Virus record (IMG/VR): IMGVR_UViG_3300049596_000047
Coordinates: 1 to 25,003 of that record
Length of the DNA: 25,003 bases
Source: a virus
Strand: one strand, 5' to 3'
Shown here: positions 20,401-25,003 of the stretch, in pieces
How positions within the stretch are numbered: the first letter of the stretch is position 1
How the letters are laid out: each line of letters opens with the position of its first letter
Notes under the pieces: generated by a model
What the model was told of the DNA's origin: nothing
Database searches by the model: none
What the model saw: the letters and a program-made list of their open reading frames with translations, nothing else
Translations under genes and position numbers: made by a program

Positions 20401-22935
20401 CTTTCTATCATTAATGCCTGTGTGGTCATACAGGAAAGTGCCAACGTCGTGGATCGAGTCCGCACGGCTGTTAAGATACGACTTAATGCCTTCAACATAT
20501 TCAGGTTTGATCTTGCCATTTTTACGGCCTGACGCAAAGTGAATGTTGTACTTACCATCCAATGATGAAGGGTTAAGGTCAAAGATTGCAACAGGCTCAC
20601 CTGTTACTGTATCTCTAAAGCTTACCATTTGCGAGCCATTTGCAACAGCGTTAATGAAGCCCATCCTAGGGCTGGTTGCATCAGGGTTGCGCTGTCCTGT
20701 GACAATGTCGTAAATTGGAATGTACTGACGATCACCGGTGCCGGGATGCCAAGGGTTTGGCCTGTCTCTAACATTACCGCCTTCACCAATACAGACGTCC
20801 AACGCTAAGGTGTCTTCACTTACCAATTGTCCGACCTGCTCAGGCGTAAAGCGATTGGTGATCTCCAACGCGCCAACATTACCAAAGACTTTGTCATTAG
20901 GAATATGCGTATCTGCTGACAACTTAAACTGCGCGTCAGCATCCATCTTAAACTGCTTTTCTTTAGCTTGCGCAAGCTTTTCAGCAGCAATCCTACCTTC
21001 CGCAGTATCGCGTATGTACTTCTCAACAGTCATCTTAGGCACTTTGTCCAAATGTATTTTACGCGACATCACGTCGCTGTAAAAGCTTTTTGCAAGATCT
21101 TCAAAGCCAAGATTGCGCAACTGAACTGGGTTTGCAATGTATGCGCGCTCAGTATCAGGCGTTTGCATCAACGCAGGATAGAACTGCCGCTCACTATACT
21201 CAATTTCTTCTTTTAAGTTTTTGGCAAAAGGCGCATGAATTGCCTTGTCAGTTGCGTTCTCATACGCAGCACCTAAACGCAAATTGTCAACCACTTTTTG
21301 CTGTTTCTTGTACGCGGTGTTTGCTTTGTCAGACTCGCGTGATGCTTGAGCAAAAGGCTCATACCTTCCAAGGTTCATACCTTCAACAACAACGCCCGTG
21401 TTAGGGTCAATTGCCCCGTAGCCTAATTGCTTGGCAATTGCTTCTTGTTCGCGTTTACGAGTTGCTGCATCGCCTGATTGTTGTACCAAGTCAGCTAATT
21501 TCTGATCTGCTGCAACCAATGCCTCATCAGTTGGCGTTTTGGCAGGCATGCCTGCGGCGGTGCGTTTGGCGCCAATCTTGGAGCCTGACATATCTGCACT
21601 GTCAAATATTTCTGATGGCGGGTAAAACGTTAAGCCTTGACTTGCCAGCTTGGCTGCGGGCTCATTAGGCGTACCAACCTTTTCAACAATGTAATTGGTA
21701 AACTGAGAGTTAAGCCAGTTGGCCGCAGCTTCATGCATTGCAGGCAATTCTTCTGCAGAAGGCAAGTCAAGCGCCGCTCTGTACTGTATGCCATTGGGCG
21801 TTTGCAAGAACTGATCGTACATTTCTAGTGTGTGCGCTGCTGAAGCTTCTCTATCACCGAATCTGGCTTTATACGCCGACAACGCCGCGCCTTCTGATGG
21901 GGCGTCAGGGTACATCTCATTAGCTTTTTGCTTAAGGAAAGACTCAAACGCTCTGCGCGCAGACGCAGCTTCAGGCTTACGCAGGATGTTGTTTTGTATC
22001 TCATCCAACGCTTGCACGGGAGTCATTGTTGTGCTGTCAATAACGTTGTTAATGATCTCTTGCGCAGGGGCGTAAGTCGCGGCGTCTGCCTTTGCAGTTG
22101 CAGGCAACGTAGCAGATGTAACCCTTGACCCTTCAGGTCGCATGGCGTACAACTTAGGATTCATTGGCTGCATGGAAGCAGGGAGCCCAGGAATAGGCGG
22201 CAACCCTTGCATTTCCCTTTGCGCCATGATGTCACCAACACTTTCAGCCACGCCTTGGAGCTTAGCGCCATACGTTGGCTGACCTGTGATTGGGTCTACC
22301 CTTTGCATGCCAGATTGCGCGTTCACAAAGTCTGTAGGTATATCCTTGATTTGCCTGCCTACTCTTGTGGCCTCAGCGCCCATAACGCGGACGTCATTAG
22401 GGGTAATTGGCGGTCTAATTGGCTGGTTCAAGGCCATAGGCCAAACGGCAGGAATCTTGGACGCGTCCATCGCCTTGGTCACATCTGTCTCAAACTCTTT
22501 GCCTAGCTGCGTTATTGGTGCTTGGTAGAACCGTCCTGTAGTAACAGGCACATAGTTCTTTTGCATCTTCATAATGCCTTGCGGATCGCCAAGTATGTCG
22601 TACATCGCCTCTGCGCCGGCGGTCTGTATGTTTTGCGCCACGTCAGCCCATGCGCCTGCAACAGGGATTGCTGGGTTAAGAGCGCGAACAGACTCCTGCA
22701 TTGACTTGGCCATCATCAGCGGATTGAACTTGGTTGCCAACTCGGTGAAGTTACCTGCTGCTGCGCCTAAGGGGTCAGGCTTTGTTTGCGCAGGTGGGAC
22801 TGGTTTGCCATACCCTGGGATCTGCGAAGCTGCAGACGGCGGCGTAGGCGTAGGCTTATTCTGCTTGGCCAAAGCCAATCGCATCTTGTCTAAGTCACCG
22901 CTACCCCCGTCTTCACCAAATGGTACTTCATACAT
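17476..22935 (-). CDS. Giant putative internal (ejected) virion protein (1819 aa)
   Basis: The N-terminal 60 residues are Pro- and Gly-rich. Most of the protein is helical and charged, with no membrane span. At residues 608-830 there is a composite region: KIHLDKVPKMTVEKYIRD, then LALDVCIGEGG (710-720) and SFRDTVTGEPVAIFDL (772-787), then FASGRKNGKIKPEYVEGI. It is reminiscent of PcfJ-like regions in other large phage proteins. Residues 1651-1663 are GGPVRGYQAGGSV. Residues 1671-1760 form a compact domain with RDAARHM (1698-1704), KAHEYV (1724-1729) and DYDMDTHNNTIGAR (1747-1760). These conserved D, R, H, E, N positions resemble DUF6973-like domains and suggest an enzyme. The size, lack of tail-tube neighbours and place between terminase and portal fit an ejected internal protein rather than a tape measure. 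The function is inferred. Confidence 0.75.
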   Translation of the reverse strand: MYEVPFGEDGGSGDLDKMRLALAKQNKPTPTPPSAASQIPGYGKPVPPAQTKPDPLGAAAGNFTELATKFNPLMMAKSMQESVRALNPAIPVAGAWADVAQNIQTAGAEAMYDILGDPQGIMKMQKNYVPVTTGRFYQAPITQLGKEFETDVTKAMDASKIPAVWPMALNQPIRPPITPNDVRVMGAEATRVGRQIKDIPTDFVNAQSGMQRVDPITGQPTYGAKLQGVAESVGDIMAQREMQGLPPIPGLPASMQPMNPKLYAMRPEGSRVTSATLPATAKADAATYAPAQEIINNVIDSTTMTPVQALDEIQNNILRKPEAASARRAFESFLKQKANEMYPDAPSEGAALSAYKARFGDREASAAHTLEMYDQFLQTPNGIQYRAALDLPSAEELPAMHEAAANWLNSQFTNYIVEKVGTPNEPAAKLASQGLTFYPPSEIFDSADMSGSKIGAKRTAAGMPAKTPTDEALVAADQKLADLVQQSGDAATRKREQEAIAKQLGYGAIDPNTGVVVEGMNLGRYEPFAQASRESDKANTAYKKQQKVVDNLRLGAAYENATDKAIHAPFAKNLKEEIEYSERQFYPALMQTPDTERAYIANPVQLRNLGFEDLAKSFYSDVMSRKIHLDKVPKMTVEKYIRDTAEGRIAAEKLAQAKEKQFKMDADAQFKLSADTHIPNDKVFGNVGALEITNRFTPEQVGQLVSEDTLALDVCIGEGGNVRDRPNPWHPGTGDRQYIPIYDIVTGQRNPDATSPRMGFINAVANGSQMVSFRDTVTGEPVAIFDLNPSSLDGKYNIHFASGRKNGKIKPEYVEGIKSYLNSRADSIHDVGTFLYDHTGINDRKRMQNRALAGMIDMPISQFERYDLAGLPRFVTRADIRNHIENLKANEPQASVPAVMSQRPSESIGAYTSGAVSSAIDNVLDSQRVAFTEAGEENRISLAETFFNDIQQTFARELQAEGPVRALDRLNQRLYDLESEYANSHSIAANIVADGITELLQTVGLQATYVRERQAAEAAQQPRTRAVAVQGDPIPNMDTEELLAQYRDRLSPEQVNWLQDFSQRWEADVDDSPAGLGIHQVMVEEFARWRDANRLLPEQVPDYLRMTHDAALQLDRQMGVDAGDELRSVFRVITEGSGLDPVRDTDAFITALRSAAEVAVRGSVETALNELADDMYTAYIRDWEPEVGPAANAPAQPFDWVRAVDRIADVVATNFTPVIADRFDTIAQRVAENNRPRIDPAGYALALRRAADPALEHIAVLDALRDLATQIEESIAPPQQQQPAEYRPATQDQASVALMQINREIGNQARLLSDEHNEAITQLFATSVGRLYTENNLNEIGDTPGSLNRFGNYLQGYRDDLAAQIPYLQREGFAGIAAASAIQNVINEIDVRLVDFRLRGADLDNQRNDAMIQLENSLNDPELNPDDLRFLANGLSNPVDQTANSPWISLTDTERRDYAQALRERANYIEFSPADFAIRLSNEAGADIADLRDTVQALNDGTFDHEILRGLPPMERDRAAQRTALNLNHILQGMQADAQLRALNPNGVPPAVTPRQQAIIARVPQITNMLIDFSVDDPITTSADYRRIANILRDSRNAREFLEEVMGVGDSLGDFTLRTTDLQSNTLRLVADELESRADDIDALPEGNADGGPVRGYQAGGSVKKPEVKTPYLFSVPTYSETVAYEMYPGQKGQNDQRDAARHMLAAGTLSRKYGPKTAEFLGKAHEYVTSPLQSVKSMFTGKMPADYDMDTHNNTIGARLGQRAKSQAELEDLVQEEAERASRTQTQDKAFIKKANGGIVQQNPTTDQMRYALMMRRK
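17656..17925 (-). other. DUF6973-like C-terminal domain within the giant protein
   Basis: About residues 1671-1760 of the 1819-residue protein. The conserved pattern is Asp-x2-Arg-His in one helix, His-Glu in the next, and Asp-x-His-Asn-Asn followed by Gly-x-Arg in a loop. Similar spacing is found in a domain present in secreted and wall-associated bacterial proteins. Acidic and histidine residues in these positions suggest a metal-dependent or hydrolytic site, perhaps acting on the cell envelope during DNA entry. Confidence 0.55.
17947..17985 (-). repeat. GGPVRGYQAGGSV element in the giant protein
   Basis: Residues 1651-1663 contain two Gly-Gly units separated by V-R-G-Y-Q-A, matching the layout of the GGVIxKYxTGG elements at 9809-9868 and 14832-14858. 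It lies directly before the C-terminal enzyme-like domain, where a flexible linker would be expected. Confidence 0.6.
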
Positions 22936-22937
22936 AA

Positions 22938-24218
22938 TTATTTGCCCTTAGACTTAGGTTTTGCTGCTTTTGGTTTTTCTGCTTTTGGTTTTGGCGTGCG
23001 TTTGGGCTTAAGCGCATCATCAAGACGCTCATAAAAATCATCAAACCCGTATCCACTGTACTCAAGGCCTTGGTCAAACACACTAGATAACGACTCATCA
23101 AGCCAATCTTTTCCTGCCTTGAGTAGAACTTCGTCCTCAAAACTATACGCAGTAGGCTCAATGCTATTTATTGTCTTGCGCACGTAGTCATCATACGCCA
23201 AACCCACTGCGTGATTTGCAATTTCCCAACGCTCATCTTCATCAAAAGTTTTTTGTGTGCCAAATAACTCTGTAGCTGACGCCTTTATGTAGTCATCTAT
23301 AAGCCCAAGCTCCTCCAACGCAGTCATGCGGTACGCTTCTTTAGGGCGACCATCTTCCATAATCGCTGAAAGTCGTTCTTGTCTATTGCCTAATGACAAC
23401 GGTAAGCTTTGCAGCTCAACGTCAGATACATACTTCTTAAGTTCTTCAATCGGAATGCCTGAATGCTCTGACAACTTTTGAAGAGTAAAGTTGTCACGCA
23501 ACGTTGCAAGGCCTTCAGGGTGATCTTCGTCTCCGTATTGCGCGTATTCCCATGCCGTTGTAGCATCAGCCGCGTTCAGGTCTTCAGGTTCCCAAATACC
23601 GCGACCATATAACTCTTCGGCCAAGTCGCTTGATGTGTCAACCATCTTATCTGTTAAGAATGAAGACACAGCGCCAATGATTGCGCTCTTATCAAACGCA
23701 GGTGCAGCCTTTGCAACTTCTGCCAATGGCGACATAACCTGCGGTATGACATCTGTAACGCTAGGCATTGGTACGACTTGTTGCAATGCTGCTTGGCCTG
23801 CGCGCTTTAGTACATCGCGTCTTGACATTGGCGCGTTTAGTGCCTTGTCTGCCAAAGCCTGAAGCGGACTTGCGCTTGGTGCGGATGAAGGTGCTGCACT
23901 TGGCGCAGGCGTCGTAGGCTGTTGCTGCGGAACTGCTTGTTCAATTTGCTGAGGCGTAGGTCTTGGCGCCGATGGGGGAATCACAGCAGGCAGTTCAGCA
24001 GGCAAAGGCGTCAGGCCTAAGATCGATCGCCGTTGTAAGTTAACTGGGGGCGCGGTTGGTGGTGCTACCGGCTTCTTTGGTCGACCGAATAAGCCAACCT
24101 GCATCATGTTGGGGTCTTGGCCTAAGAATCTAGCGCCGTCGTCAAAGACAGGAGGCTCTTCATCTTCTTTAGCAAGCATCTGTGCTCGCATACGGGCCAG
24201 TTCTTCGTCATACTGCAT
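22938..24218 (-). CDS. Unknown virion-module protein with Pro-rich and Lys-rich ends (426 aa)
   Basis: I do not recognise a named family. Residues 45-130 are rich in Pro, Ala and Gln (for example PPTAPPVN, then QQQPTTPAPSAAPSSAPSAS). MSRRDVLKRAGQAAL occurs at 131-145. Residues 150-400 are acidic and helical (EELYGRGIWEPEDLNAAD, GFDDFYERLDD). Residues 404-426 are a basic Lys/Pro/Ala tail (KPKAEKPKAAKPKSKGK) like histone H1 or other DNA-binding tails. The start overlaps the terminase stop by 11 bases and has a strong AGGAGGG ribosome-binding site. It lies directly upstream of the giant protein, with which it may be co-packaged. DNA binding or internal-virion function is inferred from the tail and position only. 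Confidence 0.65.
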   Translation of the reverse strand: MQYDEELARMRAQMLAKEDEEPPVFDDGARFLGQDPNMMQVGLFGRPKKPVAPPTAPPVNLQRRSILGLTPLPAELPAVIPPSAPRPTPQQIEQAVPQQQPTTPAPSAAPSSAPSASPLQALADKALNAPMSRRDVLKRAGQAALQQVVPMPSVTDVIPQVMSPLAEVAKAAPAFDKSAIIGAVSSFLTDKMVDTSSDLAEELYGRGIWEPEDLNAADATTAWEYAQYGDEDHPEGLATLRDNFTLQKLSEHSGIPIEELKKYVSDVELQSLPLSLGNRQERLSAIMEDGRPKEAYRMTALEELGLIDDYIKASATELFGTQKTFDEDERWEIANHAVGLAYDDYVRKTINSIEPTAYSFEDEVLLKAGKDWLDESLSSVFDQGLEYSGYGFDDFYERLDDALKPKRTPKPKAEKPKAAKPKSKGK

Positions 24219-25003
24219 ATGGGTTTACCCTCCTTGGACGATCTTCTTCGTAGTCGTCATCAGGATTGTATACCGGGTCGATGGAAATTAACCCTAAGTC
24301 TCGCAAAAGTCTTAAAGCTTGAGATGTGGAGTCTACCAAGTCATCATGCCGAACTTCGGGGAAAGAGCATAGCTGGCTGATCAAAGGCTCGGCCCAATCA
24401 CGAGCCATGCCCGCATTGACCGAGGACTCGGGAATGTAAACTCGGCCCTTGGCGATGATGGGAGCCACGATGTTAAGGCGTGTAGTCTTGTCCGCGTTCC
24501 CGGGATTGTAGCTTCTCACAGGCAGACCGGCACGTTGCAAATCTTGGATAAGCTGCGTGCCGGCTGACTTGTCCTCGATCAGGATCATGTCCACCTTTTT
24601 CCCGTGACCAAACTCGTTCTCATCACCGTAGATGGCGGTGGACTCCTCGATCACCTTGGGTCGCAACTCGGGATACTGCATGTATTCCTCCCAGCAGTCG
24701 ATGAGCATGACACTCATAGCTTTGTCGGGACTTGGCCTAAAGATACCCCACACGGTGCAGGCAGTCGGGTCATTCTTGGTCTTGTCACTGGTCGCGCAGT
24801 CATAAGACTGAAGCACGTACTCAAATCTAGGCAGCGGCTTCTCGTTGTCCCACAGCTTGAACCAATCACGCTTGATGATGCCAGCCTCTTCAGGATCTAG
24901 AATCTCGGCGTAGATCTCTTGGCGTCCAAGCTTCGTGCCTTCGTACTGCAGGATCTGCGCTTTGAACGATGGAGCGAGGTTGTGGATGTTGTCGTACGTG
25001 CTG
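24208..25003 (-). CDS. Large terminase subunit, C-terminal part (cut by window edge)
   Basis: The frame is open from the right edge and ends with TGA at 24208-24210, giving 264 visible residues. They begin STYDNIHNLA, then QYEGTKLGRQEIYAEIL, the region between the ATPase and nuclease domains. The RNase-H-like nuclease domain follows: YDCA with the first Asp at visible residue 68, ILIEDKSAG with Glu143/Asp144, and RHDDLVDS with Asp221 and Asp224. These are the acidic metal-binding residues expected in the terminase nuclease that cuts concatemeric DNA during packaging. An in-frame GTG at 24814-24816 is an internal codon, not the start. The N-terminal ATPase part lies outside the window. It heads the structural operon seen here. 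Confidence 0.92.
   Translation of the reverse strand, partial: STYDNIHNLAPSFKAQILQYEGTKLGRQEIYAEILDPEEAGIIKRDWFKLWDNEKPLPRFEYVLQSYDCATSDKTKNDPTACTVWGIFRPSPDKAMSVMLIDCWEEYMQYPELRPKVIEESTAIYGDENEFGHGKKVDMILIEDKSAGTQLIQDLQRAGLPVRSYNPGNADKTTRLNIVAPIIAKGRVYIPESSVNAGMARDWAEPLISQLCSFPEVRHDDLVDSTSQALRLLRDLGLISIDPVYNPDDDYEEDRPRRVNPYAV

Noticed and set aside
17476-22935. Giant protein as a tail tape measure
   Set aside because: No tail tube, sheath or tail assembly genes are visible, the adaptor is of the short-tail type, and the gene precedes the portal.
24208-24816. Separate gene starting at the GTG at 24816
   Set aside because: The frame stays open to the window edge and the upstream residues match the terminase region before the nuclease domain.

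Overview
The window is a segment of a tailed bacteriophage genome (Caudoviricetes), most likely short-tailed (podovirus-like). Every supported gene is on the minus strand, so transcription runs from base 25003 towards base 1. Genes are packed with 1-4 nt gaps or ATGA/TAATG overlaps and form what looks like one late, structural operon. I see no tRNA, rRNA, CRISPR array, insertion sequence, integrase, repressor or replication gene. The protein families (GroES-like protein, DUF6321, glycine-rich adhesin, modular fibre repeats) are ones I associate with phages of aquatic, often freshwater, Gram-negative bacteria. The sequence does not fix the host.

Layout in transcription order. (1) DNA packaging: the C-terminal half of the large terminase (24208-25003, cut by the window edge). 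(2) Two large putative virion proteins: a 426-residue protein with a proline-rich front and a lysine-rich tail (22938-24218), and a 1819-residue protein (17476-22935) that is the best candidate for an ejected internal virion protein. (3) Portal (14932-17472), followed by small proteins and a GroES-like co-chaperonin (14052-14474). (4) Capsid: scaffold candidate (13050-14033), an unknown 178-residue protein, a decoration-like protein (11896-12468), the major capsid protein (10966-11880) and a lectin-like beta-sandwich protein (10231-10920), with two GC hairpins in this stretch. (5) Connector and virion accessories: a Gly-Gly/Lys-rich protein, a 134-residue structural protein, a DUF6321 protein, a head-tail adaptor carrying an inserted discoidin-like domain (7864-8922), and a small zinc-ribbon-like protein. 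(6) Host recognition: two fibre proteins (832 and 262 residues), a 125-residue beta protein, a glycine-rich adhesin, a beta-propeller-like adhesin, and two small assembly-protein-like genes interleaved with the adhesins. (7) A chain of very small genes at the left end, several with membrane segments, which may be the start of a lysis cassette.

The packaging, portal, scaffold, coat and adaptor genes would build a capsid with a short tail. No tape measure, tail tube or sheath gene is visible. The notable features are the inserted carbohydrate-binding-like domain in the adaptor, a short VIQKYK-Gly-Gly motif shared by otherwise unrelated proteins, an enzyme-like C-terminal domain on the giant virion protein, and a probable duplicated adhesin-plus-assembly-protein module. 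I found no clear candidate for a completely new system. The strongest leads are these domain-level oddities.
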